Source: Conus ventricosus
Taxonomy: Eukaryota > Mollusca > Gastropoda > Neogastropoda > Conidae
DNA length: 64,000 bases
Direction of reading: 5' to 3'
NCBI GenBank assembly: GCA_018398815.1
Contig: JAFLJL010014036.1
Span: forward strand, 23,995-87,994
In this document: one piece after another, positions 9,128 through 20,591 of the stretch
Layout: each line of letters opens with the position of its first letter
Numbering within the stretch: the first letter of the stretch is position 1
Position numbers and translations under genes: made by a program
Notes under the pieces: generated by a model
The model's input: the letters and a program-made list of their open reading frames with translations, nothing else
What the model was told of the DNA's origin: nothing
Database searches by the model: none

Positions 9128-9655
9128 TAAGCGAACTGTGTCTGGTGGATATCTGCAGTTCTTCTTTTAACAAAAGATCTTTGAGGAGCTGGCGTTTCGT
9201 GTGTCAGTTCTCGTAAATAATACACGGCGGATTCATCTTTACAATTCTTTTTATTTCATATGGATCAACACTCCAAACTGGATCTGTTGCCCTGATGCGA
9301 GTGTCCCCTTCTGCTTCCCCCGTGAAATAAAGGTACCTTACTTTCAAACCAAACGGTAATAGTTTGCTGGGTGTACTGGAGTCTTCAGCAACATTTATTG
9401 TTTTCTTTTGATTGCTTGTACTGGCTTTAGACCTTTAAATCTTCATTATTCATTGCGCGCAAAACTGAGGGCAGTCTTCTAACCCATTCTGTGTGCGAGA
9501 ATTGTCAATCAGCTCTCTGTGATACTGGTAGGAAAAAAGTCTTTCGGCTAACTGTTTGTTAAAGTTTTCAACTAAAGCCTGTGATCTGTGAACTCCTGGA
9601 ATGCCTCTTCTAATGGTAACTCTATGTTTTAACAATAATTGATTCACTTGGCCTT
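9128..9655 (-). pseudogene. integrase, 3' part (copy A, cut by insertion of copy B)
   Basis: Reverse-strand coding sequence for the C-terminal half of a retroviral-type (DDE) integrase: RGIPGVHRSQALVENF with the catalytic glutamate, then a region LFSYQYHREL, then a C-terminal domain. It stops at GGCCTT at 9655, where the hairpin of copy B begins, and resumes at 24113. There are also small indels relative to copy C (for example around 9430 and 9490), so the gene was probably dead or is carried by a damaged copy. Confidence 0.85.
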
Positions 9656-9746
9656 AGAGAACAGGAAAACCTTCATTCTGGGCCACTTTCGCCCTCAACC
9701 AGTTTTCGGGCGAAAGTGAGCCAGAATAAAGGTTTCCCTGTTCTCT
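9656..9746. repeat. hairpin terminus, left end of copy B
   Basis: A 91-bp palindrome: outer AGAGAACAGG pairs with CCTGTTCTCT, and the arms pair for about 39 bases to a CACTTTCGCCC / GGGCGAAAGTG inner stem with a 13-base loop. Read from outside, it matches the right-end hairpin 24024-24112 in the same orientation, so it is the element's terminal inverted repeat and also folds on itself. The left neighbour is the copy A integrase. Confidence 0.9.
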
Positions 9747-10310
9747 GATCATATATGATTGCTTGACCTACAAAGCACAGTGGCAAACTAGGTCAAGTGA
9801 TCATATATGATCGCTTGACCTACAAAGCCCAGTGGCAAACTAGGTCAAGTGATCATATATGATCACTTGACCTACAAAGCCCAGTGGCAAACTAGGTCAA
9901 GTGATCATATATGATCGCTTGACCTACAAAGCCCAGTGGCAAACTAGGTCAAGTGATCATATATGATCGCTTGACCTACAAAGCCCAGTGGCAAACTAGG
10001 TCAAGTGATCATATATGATCGCTTGACCTACAAAGCCCAGTGGCAAACTAGGTCAAGTGATCATATATGATCGCTTGACCTACAAAGCCCAGTGGCAAAC
10101 TAGGTCAAGTGATCATATATGATCACTTGACCTACAAAGCCCAGTGGCAAACTAGGTCAAGTGATCATATATGATCGCTTGACCTACAAAGCACAGTGGC
10201 AAACTAGGTCAAGTGATCATATATGATCGCTTGACCTACAAAGCGCAGCAGCACCTGCAAAGCACAGCGGCAAACTAGGTCAAGTGATCATATATGATCA
10301 CTTGACCTAG
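9747..10310. repeat. 52-bp palindromic satellite, about 11 units, inside left end of copy B
   Basis: Units start with GATCATATATGATC, followed by GCTTGACCTACAAAGCCCAG and the stretch TGGCAAACTAGGTCAAGT. Spacing is 52 bases (for example 9747 and 9799). Each unit boundary forms a near-perfect 32-base palindrome centred on ATCATATATGAT and flanked by AGGTCAAG/CTTGACCT. The last unit is degenerate (10240-10270). No coding potential. Confidence 0.9.
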
Positions 10311-10590
10311 TTGATTGAGGTGCGCGCAAATAGCATACTCACCCCCTACCCACCCCCACCCCACGCATGCACACACCCTACGTTCTTACATAAGTTATCA
10401 AGTTTTTAATTAAGAACTTAATTAAGTTTTTAATTAAGTTACTTCAAGTCCTTAATAATTCTTGATTAAGTTTTTAATTAATTTTTACTCAAGTCACCTA
10501 AGATCATAACTAAGTCATCCTCTAATACAACCAACTTCTTTATTCAAGTGTCTGTAAAATTATCAAAAACAATACAATCTATGTTTTATT
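10311..10590. repeat. C-rich block and AAGTT-type subterminal repeats (copy B)
   Basis: 10319-10380 is C-rich (CCCCACGCATGCACAC), the reverse complement of the G-rich block at the same place in copies C and E. 10381-10560 is a run of short AAGTTTTTAATTAAG-like and TCAAGTC repeats. The order repeat array, then C-rich block, then terminus is shared with copies C and E. No gene in this stretch. Confidence 0.75.
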
Positions 10591-10812
10591 CTTAAATAGC
10601 AGATGTCTAATATAGTACACAACACGCCTCAAAAAACGCTCCTCGTTGAGGATGTCTTGCTCACGTTCTCTGCGCGGATCGGGTCAGCATAGACTTTAAT
10701 GAAGTTCTTCATCCTAAGCAACCGAATTGATTACAATTCAGGTCTCTTGGAAATGTCCTTTTATAGACTCCATGTCTTATTTATTGACTTTATCATTTTT
10801 ATAATACGCCAT
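10591..10812 (-). pseudogene. 72-aa Cys-cluster protein (copy B, decayed)
   Basis: Reverse-strand counterpart of the intact ORF at 44941-45159. The region encoding the C-x2-C-x-C-x2-C cluster is recognisable near 10710-10740, but extra and missing bases (for example near 10660-10690) break the frame. Confidence 0.6.
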
Positions 10813-10829
10813 GATCTATTTTATAAAAA

Positions 10830-11317
10830 ATTTAAAATATCATTCCATTATAAATGGATCAAAACTAGCTTTGTAGTGCGGTTTTTGGGCGAGCTGGTGT
10901 CGTTTTCTGCATTTAGTGGTGCAGATTTGTTGATCTTTTGGTACTGTTGCTTTTGTTTCCATTGTGTATATATTTTATAGCCGTAATAACTGCCCCCAAC
11001 AGCAGCAATAGCGCCAAAATGGCAACAGTTTTAAGTTTCAATATTCCATGAAGCCTTGGGCCCTTGTATCACATGGAGTTTTATACCGCATGGATCAACT
11101 TGTTCTGGCGTGGCGGGTATGTGTTCATGATGAGTCATATTCTGTAACATTTAATTTTTTCTGTCTGTTCCACTCGGCTAATTTTTATCCTGCTTCAACA
11201 CGCCCAGATTTTTTAATTGGTCTCCACTGAATCAGCGTTTTCCTGCTGATTTTCTGGCTTGGTTACTTTCTCCACCTGATCAGTGTTTCTGATCTGCTGA
11301 TTTTCCAGCTCCTTCAT
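10830..11317 (-). pseudogene. 151-aa single-membrane-span protein (copy B, decayed)
   Basis: Reverse-strand counterpart of 35341-35796. The start codon is at 11315-11317 beside AAGGGAAAC, and the membrane-span region (about 10970-11030) is legible, but frameshifts occur throughout. Confidence 0.6.
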
Positions 11318-11324
11318 TTTGAAG

Positions 11325-11795
11325 GGAAACAAAATTTATAATGATTAAAAGTAATTAATCCCATGATTACTGCGAAAACATGTTCCAAATTTGTAGTATA
11401 GATCACACCCTAAGACTCTAATGACTTTGTTAAAACTGGATCTTGCGTTAAATCATACGTAAGATCTTGTTCAGAATCAATGGGAGCAAATCTACGACTA
11501 GTTTAGTGTACAAACTACGAACCGTTTGCACCAACGCTTTTCACCATTCTAGACCCCAGCTGCTCTTCATACCTGTAATGAATACTTTTAAAATGTCTTG
11601 TGGCGACATCTGTTGAATCTGTTCAATGCTGAATTCATTCCTGGAGGAACAGGCGTGTGTTTGTTTTCCACAAGCTGCCAAAGACGTACAGCCTCTCCTT
11701 TTTGGGGCAATAATAGCTTGGTCCATCAACTTGTCATTCATAAGTTCAGGAAGGTTTAGGCTGCATGTAAGCTGTAGAAGATCATCACTGTTCAT
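11325..11795 (-). pseudogene. about 150-aa element protein (copy B, decayed)
   Basis: Reverse-strand counterpart of 34884-35408. A start codon at 11793-11795 and a FSIEQIQQMSPQDI segment (about 11590-11640) are retained; the C-terminal DLTQDP and membrane segment are traceable at 11340-11470. Several indels. Confidence 0.6.
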
Positions 11796-11834
11796 GTTTT
11801 TTTTTAATAAATTATAATTATTTATTTTATAAAA

Positions 11835-12076
11835 ATGACACCGGGGGGATAAAACTGTTGCTAAACTTGAATACCATTCGCTGTAATTGGGGGGATAAAA
11901 AAGGCCCCTAAAAAGTGTAAGATACACCAATGCTTGTTAAAAGCCTGTTAAGAATAAAACCAGCAGATCTTGCAAACTAGACTTGGATGATTCAGCAAAG
12001 CTGATGCTATCATTGCAGCTCGTTTGCCACGAAGATTTTCTAGTTAAGCAAGGAATAATTCCAGACAATTAACTAT
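11835..12076 (+). pseudogene. about 75-aa two-span protein (copy B, decayed)
   Basis: Counterpart of 34620-34849 in copy C. It starts after TTTTATAAAA; the second half (PADLAN-type segment through a VKQGIIPD ending) is recognisable, but frames are broken and a short insertion follows the start. Confidence 0.55.
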
Positions 12077-12100
12077 GTAAGAAAAAAATACATTTATAAA

Positions 12101-12505
12101 ATGGCTTCACTCGTAATGAAGATAGGCGGCGCTGGGGGTGAATGCGCTCCTTTTAGCGGGGGATAATTTACGCATTTCGTAACTGCGAGATGAAGCAAGA
12201 AAAAGACATAACAAAAGCTGTGGAGCAACTACTGTCAGCACAAGATCGCTATGAAAAGCAGAGAATTGAGCAGTTAGATTTTTAATAACACACTGAAAAA
12301 AACAGGGGCATGCCAGCTTACACATTTAAAGATGTTGAATCAAGCAATAAAAACAATATTATGCTAGTCACAGCAAACCATCGAACCTTGCACCCACCAA
12401 ATTCAGTGACTTTTATCATCCATCAAAAAACAAAAGAATGCGAAGAAATTGGGTTATTGTCTTGGTATACCGTTGTGATTTTGTTGCCCATAATATTGGG
12501 CTGAA
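12101..12505 (+). pseudogene. 135-aa element protein (copy B, decayed)
   Basis: Counterpart of 34188-34595. ATG 12101 directly follows CATTTATAAA. The glycine-rich N terminus and the later HAAYTFKDV-type region (about 12310) are recognisable; frameshifts at several points. Confidence 0.65.
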
Positions 12506-12511
12506 TAAAAA

Positions 12512-12600
12512 ATGACAAAATCTATTATTCGGCCCAAAGGATATTGGAGAGGGAACACGGCAATCAAAAGCTAAGCCAAGCAGCTGGAGTCAGTGAAGAA

Positions 12601-12632
<32 letters not shown>

Positions 12633-13488
12633 AAACAGCAAAAGAATGGTTATCCTATAACAAGCGATTTGGCACTTTATTTACCGGCCCTAGACGAATA
12701 CAGAGACCACACTTTGTGAACACAATACGAACGACACACCATCAATGGACCCTTCTATATTATCCCGCTGATACGATTAGACGAAAAAGATTTAAGTACG
12801 CACTCACAGTCATTGACATGGCTCAGATACAAGATCGGAGCCATAACACAAAAGCGTGCTTCTGCTGTGCTGTCGCTATACAAACTGATATACCACGAGG
12901 GCCACTAACTTTATCCACGCATGATTAGCAAGTGATGATGGAAAAAGAATTTAAAGGCCAAGTGAATCAATTATGGGGTTAAAACATAGAGTTTACCATT
13001 AGGAAGAGGCATCCAGGAGTTCACAGATCACAGGCTTTAGTTGAAAACTTTAACAAAACAGTTAGCTGAAAGACTTTTCTCCTACCAGTATCACAGAGAG
13101 CTGAATGACAATTCTCGCAACACAGAATGGGTCAGAAGATGCCCACAGTTTTGCGCGCAATGAATAATGAAGAATTTCAAGGGAAAAAAACCAGTACAAG
13201 CAATCAAAGAAACACCAATAATGTGTGTTGAAGTAGATCTTCAACCGTCAAACTATTGCCGTTTTGGTTTAAAAGTAAGGTACTTTATTTACCGGGGAAG
13301 CAGAAGGGGACAACCAACAGGCAACAGATCCCAGTTTGAGTGTTGACCATAGGAAATAACAAGAAATGTAAAAATGAATCGCCGTGTATTATTTACGAGA
13401 AACTGGACACAAACAAAACAACCGCTCCTCAAGATCTTTTGTGAAGAAGAACCTGCAGATAATCCCGCCAGGCAACCGTTCCGCTTAA
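12512..13488 (+). pseudogene. integrase (copy B, decayed, with a poly-G tract)
   Basis: Counterpart of 33229-34180. Readable parts include the WLS..K N-terminal helix-turn region, IRRKRFKYALTVIDMA with the first catalytic aspartate region (about 12780-12820), and the GVHRSQALVENF region with the glutamate (about 13015-13060). A run of about 32 G at 12600-12631 interrupts the N-terminal domain where the other copies have ACAAACAG. Other indels include loss of the DDGKEF aspartates' context near 12935. Confidence 0.8.
12600..12631. repeat. poly-G tract of about 32 bases
   Basis: An uninterrupted G run lies inside the copy B integrase gene; no other copy has it. It is either a true homopolymer expansion or a sequencing/assembly filler. 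Confidence 0.95.
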
Positions 13489-13515
13489 TCATTTACGTAA
13501 ACATATTTGTTTAAA

Positions 13516-13740
13516 ATGAAGGCCAGAAGGAAGCGCAGAACGAAACAAGAATGGTAAAGGAAAGACCTTGAAAATGATAACGGGGAATCATTTCAACGTG
13601 AATGCAATTTAAGGAAACATTTTCGAGGATTAATCAATGCATGCTAAATCATCCAATCACACGTACAACTCAACCCCCAAATTGGGAAAAAGAATATCTT
13701 GAATAATAAAAAACATTCGAACGCATCAAGCAAACATGAA
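13516..13740 (+). pseudogene. small basic ORF (copy B counterpart of 8911-9108)
   Basis: Sequence similar to the A-copy ORF, with the ARRKRRT-like basic start and the region before NPKLGK-type residues, but split by frameshifts. Its presence groups A and B against C and E. Confidence 0.5.
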
Positions 13741-13769
13741 AAAGATTTAAAATGAATTGGATAAGCTAT

Positions 13770-16700
13770 GAATTGATCTTAAATCATAAGTTGATGAAAA
13801 ATATAAAAACCCCAGTTATGCGGTCCTCCATGCCCGATTGCATATGAAAACTCTGGATTAACAAACACCCGTTTGTGTTTTTTCATCTAATGACGTCGTG
13901 GTGACAACGTGTGTTATCTCATTCATTAGATCGTAGTTTTACGTTGTCATGATGAAAAGTCTTATGCCAACAATCTTCTTTTTATTGTCATGCGATATTG
14001 TTTGACTGCACTACGCTGCGAGATATCCTTTGCTTTCTTAATGATTTTCTCCTGGGCTCGAAATACTGTACATTTTTACCTTAACCCCCACATACCCTTG
14101 ATACCTTTCCAGATATTCATCCTTCATCTTATCCTAAAACATTCTAGTTAGTAATTGAATGTAAAGGCGAGTCTTTAGGATACTCGGACGTGTCGTACCA
14201 TCCACTCGCTCCTTAGCTACATTCATTCATGTCTTATATATGTCTTCAGTAGGGATATCTATAACATAACTATCTGTATCTGTGTAAAGTACTCTGGACT
14301 CGGATACGAGGGCTTAAAGTAGTCCATAAAGAAACTCTAACATCAAAAGCTTTGATAATTCCTAAAACAGTAAACCCAATAAATACAGGTTTGTCTAATT
14401 TAACTTTCTTTTTTTTTCATCATTATACAAAAAGCTGATCATGAATCTCTGCATCCTGATAGTTAGGTTTAAAGTCAGCTTAATTGCTTCGTTCTCTCTG
14501 GTAACCAATGACATCTTTGCGCTTGTGCGGATTTCTCCATATCTTTCCGAACAGCTGTTGTTCATCAGCTTGAAAAAGTCTTTTTCTGAAGCATCTCTGT
14601 GGATATAGTTCTGAGATCAGTGTTCTTCATGATGTATGGTTCCATAACTGTTCTTGATCAAAAGCGATTATTAAATGACCAGCTGACAATTCAAACCAGG
14701 TCTTAAATATAATTGTAGAAGTCAGTAATGGGCAGACATAATTTTTTTTGCCTCGAAGATTAGGCACAAGTTTATAGGCGGCTCTCTTGATCCACTTTTA
14801 GACTTCTGCTGCTAATGGATAGTCATTATGCAGGTCATGAGTTCATGAGAATATTCTAAGGTCAACTTCTAAGAATGAACCACGCTGCTGATCAGGCGTT
14901 AACTGTTCAACCACTTTAATGCCTTTTGAATATTATTTCGTACCTGTGTACATCTTGAAGTTACGTAATGGAAGTGATTGCGCCATAGCCCAACCATACA
15001 GATTGTTTAGCATCTAAATACTGAGATAGTTCGACCTTTTACTCGGATCGATAGTCGTCAAGTATTTGTTGTTTGCTTTACATAAATGGGTGCGACCATA
15101 CTAATTCCTCCACCAATCCTTTTTTCAATCATCTGGATTCATTGGTAAATCCGACAATAAATCAATCTGTTACACCAGTAAAACTTTAAGAAGCGTCCCA
15201 GCTCAGCCGGGCGCAGAAATATAATGCGCAGGATCCAAACGGTAATGTTTCATGCAGGTCTTTCTAAATTTTCAAAACGTCCGCCAACAAACATACATCA
15301 GCCATCAAGTAGGATGTCATGAATAGTCTCCGCATCGTTTTTACAATCTATACTTCTGCCACGCAGCTCGATCATGTTGGTTAAGTCAAATCACTGGATG
15401 TCTCTTTCCTCTAAACTAGAAAAGAACGCGCCTTTAGGTGGAAGTGTATCGTCATTCCCCCCAAACTTTCCCAACTGTTTCAGGTACTCATAAGGGTAAA
15501 CGCCCTTTCTAACAAGAGTTGAGTCACAATATTCTGCCGTTATTGGGCAGGACTTTTAAGGAACATAGCCATTGCTCTAAGGAGCCCACATGTGTTGCAT
15601 AGAAGTCGTAGAAAGACATGTTATGTAAAGTGAAACACATTACTTTTCTGAGGACTGTGCAATGCCTGCTACCCTGAAGCGCTGGCTACTGCTTGCATAT
15701 AAGGTGAGAGTCCCTAACCCGCAAGTTTTGTGAAAGAATACAGCAAGCCTTCCCATGTTGTGGAACAAACTTTAGTTAAGATTGCATTTTGTTCTGCGCC
15801 GCTCCCTGAACTTTCCCGCTAATGTCGATCATGGTCTCTACTGTGGGGTTTACACTTGTGGGGCTTAGCTCTAAACCGCAAATCAAACAAGCGTGGCTGA
15901 GTCATACTGTTGTTTGGTCTTCATGCGCCATTATGATTTCAGATAAGTTTAGATTATTATAACCAGGCGTTACGCACTTGCAGCATGCGTTTTTAAAATG
16001 TTTCTGCACATCAGGTCCTCTATATAATTCTGGCTCTGAATAAACGCCATCCGACCTAACAACAATGAAGGCATATGAACAAATCTGATGATTACTCATT
16101 AAGACTGTTTTTCGAAGTTCTTGTGGTTATGGCCCTTCATAAGGAACAATAAGCGACTCGAAGTCTGCGTAAACACGTATGACTTGTTTGCAGCGGTTTC
16201 CAGTTTCTTAAAACTACTTTAGATCCTGGCGGGGGCGTAGTTAGTCTGTCTACAGTCTACAGAACTTTACAGTGTTTCTCAATGTTCGCTCGCGGCTTTG
16301 AACAGATGGCATTCATGTTAAACATTTTTCTACAGAATTCATGTTTGCCAGACATTTGAAGTATCTGCATTAAGTCCTACTCATTGGTTCGTAACAATGT
16401 GAAGGGGGGGGCTCCCCTGGCGGGGCGAAAACATTTTGGAGTAAGTCCACATGACTTTTGGCTGGTTCGCCTATTGTTGGACGTGTTCTTGGAACTTAAA
16501 TGGCGCCAAATTTGTTTCCGCAGCCCAGGGGTTACAGTAACAGTTATTGTTGTTTTGTTTTCTTTCTTCAAACTGATCATTTGGTCTACACTAACAGGAA
16601 AGGATATTCCATTGAGTTAAGATCTTTGAGTATTGCCGATAGTTAGTCACTCTCTCTGCGGTTTCGCGGACATGATGCAGCCTTGCAAGAACACTACACA

Positions 16701-17212
16701 ATGAAACATTTGAGTTGTCTTGAATTTTTTATGTTTAAAAACTGCTCTCTTAAAACCAACTCCGAGCAGCGAAATTAAGCCCTTCCTCAATCGGTGCATA
16801 CTTAGCCTGTTTTAATCTAATCACTAAGACTTCGCCCTCTGACCAACCAGACCCTCTTCATTTGAGCTTCTTCAGCGCAGCGTCAAACGTGCAAGCAGTT
16901 CGTCTGCCCAACCGGTGTTAAGTCCTTATGAGAAAGAAAGTCCTGGCTGTTTAGTTGAGACCCAGACATCTAGATTTTTCTTCATTTATTGTTAACATAG
17001 TCGATTAAAACAGCTAACAGTAACTTAACTGGCGGTTCTATTGTTGTTTGCCTTGGAACATTGAGAAAATTGCATGAACAACACTTGCCTGTACGTTTGT
17101 TGGGTCAATGAGTCTTCTAAATAATATCATTCAGTTGCTCTGATAACGCTCACTCTCAGCATTCCTTTCAAACAATTCCGACTTGTCCTTCATATATCTT
17201 AGCCAAGCTGTT
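13770..17212 (-). pseudogene. polB: family B DNA polymerase (copy B, heavily decayed)
   Basis: Reverse-strand counterpart of 5431-8843. Exo I (about 16150-16170), the Cys/His block (15790-15890), Exo II (15690-15720), Pol A (about 15000-15040) and DTDS (about 14270) regions can be matched base by base to copies A and C, but dozens of indels and substitutions leave no long frame. The longest legible piece is 15902-16099. Confidence 0.85.
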
Positions 17213-17254
17213 CCCTTCTTTTCTAAGCCAACATAGTTTTTATAAAATAAAAAA

Positions 17255-17988
17255 AATACAACGGCTTAATCAAGAATCAATATCGACGTGCTTTTTGCGC
17301 TTGGACTCATAAACTAAAGTAAAAACACCTTTTGGTGTTGTTAAAGTGAGCTGTTTGAACAGAGTTATAATGTCTCGGTTTACTTTTTTAATCATCCTTT
17401 TTTATCTGCTCGGGACTGGCTGTGTTAGAAAAACTAGTCCTCTGCCTTTCTTGAAATCAAACTTTATGACTTTTTGTAGTCATCAAAATCGGCCTGTAAA
17501 ACGATTAAAATTCCTTCATCGTGATGTTTGAGTCAGCTACGCTTTATTTATTGTCAGTTTAAAACGAGCTAAGTTTAGCTTTATAAGTTGAAAACCAGAG
17601 CTGTGTGCTTTTGGAGTTTAGTTTTTTTTAATTTTTGGCCAGCCCACGCTACAGCTAATGATCACAGACCGAGAAGCTAAAGACAAACTCCTAGAGGTAA
17701 AGCTGCTGGGTGCGCCTATCCCGTTGTCAAAGAGACCAACACTCGTTCCTGCTGATCGAGCAATTATAGTCGAATGCCCCAGTATTAACATAATAACACA
17801 TTAAAGGCAGCAGAATACCTTCGATTGTTTGCTGTATTTTGAAAGGTCTTGCTCTAAGTACTTTGCTGCTTGCATGTTGCGTAATGTTTGTTACTCTAAA
17901 GGTTTTTAATGGTTAGGGGTTTTCTACTACAATTCTCTTCTTTTGGCGGCGCTGTAGCCACGTTTAGGGATAAACCTGGACCAGCCAT
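17255..17988 (-). pseudogene. 210-aa protein and 42-aa ORF (copy B, decayed)
   Basis: Reverse-strand counterpart of 4672-5378. The ATG at 17986-17988 follows TTTTATAAAATA, and the 42-aa region lies at about 17255-17385. Frames are broken, including in the glycine-rich core. Confidence 0.65.
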
Positions 17989-18011
17989 GCTTTTTATAAA
18001 ATAAACAATAA

Positions 18012-19320
18012 TTAGTATTGTATATCTTATTAAGCTGTTATTTTCAATATTCCGCTGTGCGCATCAGATATTAAAAACAAATGTACAATTAAGCTGTATA
18101 TCAGCTTCTAACATCTTTATCAATTTTGAATGTTTAATACGTCTCTCACAGCTCCCCGCTTCCATGCAACTGAATATCCTCTGTTGATCCCTAGGTCAAT
18201 CCATAAACCGTATTCGTTGTTAAATAATTCATCAAGCCCTACCCATTATGAAGATTTAAATCATCGACACAAGGTCTTGCTGATTAGACTTCTACCCCTC
18301 CCACCCCCAAACAATTTCTTATTTCGTCAAATGATGAAAAGGACTAAGCCCGCTACGTAGATTTGGTTAGACTACCATCAGATTGTACATTGCACGTTCG
18401 CTAATTTTCGGATTACAAAACTTTGGCAGGGCTTGCTCTTTAAAACGGTTCTCATCTCACACAGCAAATAAAATACCTTTAAGCGCTCTTGCTGCGACAC
18501 AAAAACTAAAAGTGCCATATATTGTCTGCCCCTGCTTCTGGATATGTTGTATGATGAATCACTCTTTCGTAATATATTGATAATTTTGACTGATATTGTA
18601 TGCTCAATCAGCCTTGCTAAATTAGGGTTGCTAACAACGTCAAACTCTAACGAGATGTCAGAGAAATGCTGTACATTGCTTCGTGTCTGTTGATCAGATA
18701 ACACGTTTGTAATCGTGGTAAAACGATTAGTTCATATGACAGTCTGTCTTTAATGCTCCTTGAAAGTATGGCGCTTGCGCTTTTTAACAACTCAAAAATC
18801 AAAGGGAATGGAAAAGCGATTTCCCCCTACGCACATTCTTTACGGCTTACATACATTTTGCCGTCTTTAGTATCTTCACGCCTATTTCTATGTTTTAGTG
18901 CTTCTCTTCTTCATTTTCGATTCCTTGAAACGCAAGATCCAGGCCCTGTCATTCCCGTTAGCCATAGTTTATCAGAATAGGTTAAAAAAATGTCTGGCAT
19001 TTGTGTAGAAAATATTTCTGCCCGCTCAAGTTTTTTATAGAAATTTTCTACAATTGCCCGCCCAAAGTCTGGACACAGTCCTGTTTGTGTCTGTTGGAGT
19101 TGAATCGAGTACTATTTTGAAAGTAAACGCGCAGAGCTGGCACAATCACTTCATCTGCTCCTAGGCCGGAAATGGGGGGGGGGACAGGGAAGAATTTGAT
19201 CTGCATCAATAGTAGATGGATTTTATTTGGAACAGGAATAGTCCGTTTAGTTCCCTTCACGCCAAAGGGTTTCCTTTCAGTCTTCTATGCGGGTCAAGAA
19301 TCGAGCCATATGCATGTAAC
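18012..19320 (-). pseudogene. major capsid protein (copy B, decayed)
   Basis: Reverse-strand counterpart of 3408-4649. Copy B retains the roughly 22 bases near the N terminus that copy A has lost (about 19230-19270). The segment 18378-18704 keeps the SDISLEFDVVSNPNLARLIE region open. Poly-G runs (for example 19176-19183) and other indels disrupt the rest. Confidence 0.65.
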
Positions 19321-19363
19321 ATATTTTTATAAAACAAAATAACAAAATAATTATTAAAGAAAC

Positions 19364-20591
19364 ATGGCAGGCCTGGAAGATGAAGATTATGATGTTTTAT
19401 CGTGGAGACGACATGATTGATTCCCTTGGGAGCGGCATCGCTCGGGGCTCGCATGGCATGATGAATAGCGAAATCGGGAGTACATTACCACAATCGGTAG
19501 AAATTAACATAAAGTAAGGTCAGATCATTATACCCCAAAAAGTTTTTTATTTTTTAGGCAAGAACCTCCCGAATTAGAGACCCTAATGATTTTGAAGTAA
19601 AGAGTGACCATTTGTTTTGTGAGAAGGCGACCAAGACAACTGTTCAGCTTACCAACTAAAAAATGACCCATCAAAGTTTTTAGCCGTGGTTCAATTAGAA
19701 ATAGACTCAGTGTAAAGATCAAAATCGCCTTGGCCTTGTTAGGGCCAAAATAAGGGCGGAAAGGCAGTTGCTAAACTTCAAAACACACTGCAAGAACTCC
19801 AACAGATAACCAAATGCAAAACCTGGAACGTAAAGAATACATCAATCAGTCGAGGTGAAATTAATAAATGTAATAGAAGCAGAATCCAGTTTTTCAAAGA
19901 AAACAGCGTTAAAGACTATACACGACTCGCGCTACCCAAGCGAGAAATAGCGGCCCTTACGTACTTTTAAGGACCATCAGAGGCGAATTAACAAACAATT
20001 TGCAAAACTTAGGTGAACTAGAAGACATATAAAATAAGAAAAGAAAACTCGTTGAGGCTGATGACGCCAACTAGGGCCTATATTAAAGAAAGAATAACCC
20101 AAAGACTAAAAGATCGGAACAAGAGAGATCAGCAAGACGAGAAGTGCTACCTACTAACCAGACCCATTACGAACTCAAGTGAATAGAATAGAGAAACTAT
20201 CCAGAAAATTTTAAAATGAAGACACAACACTAGCAGAAAGAATACGAACGTGTTTAGAAGAGCAAGGATCACATTAGCAAGCGTTATAACAAGCCCTTCA
20301 GGATTTGCAATAGTACACTGGTGATGGCTATTAACGGGCGGCGTGGTCAAAGTTCATTACCGTCCGCGCCATCGCCTCCACCTGATATTCATGTAAAAAA
20401 ACAGCTTGATCATCTTGCAGGTATTAAAAAAATTAGCCGTAAAGCAATAGAATCTTTACCGGGTAATAGGAGTATTGCAGCTGGCTTTTGTACTACGGTC
20501 AAGTCAAGTATTGGCTTTATGGCCGAGCACTTAGGGGCTTAGTTCCTCTTAATAGTTGGGTTAATTTTTTAGTAAGATAAAGACCAAGTAA
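19364..20591 (+). pseudogene. coiled-coil membrane protein (copy B, decayed)
   Basis: Counterpart of 2177-3370. It starts MAGLEDEDYDV, giving the N-terminal lead-in that copy A has frameshifted. The first 40 residues after that differ from copy A. The proline run and the following VKKQLDHLAG segment are in one frame here (20321-20542), which shows that the C-terminal membrane part belongs to this protein. Confidence 0.65.

Noticed and set aside
9747..10310. CRISPR-like array
   Set aside because: Unit and spacer are both constant at 52 bases, so it is a plain tandem satellite; the DNA is eukaryotic and no cas genes are present.
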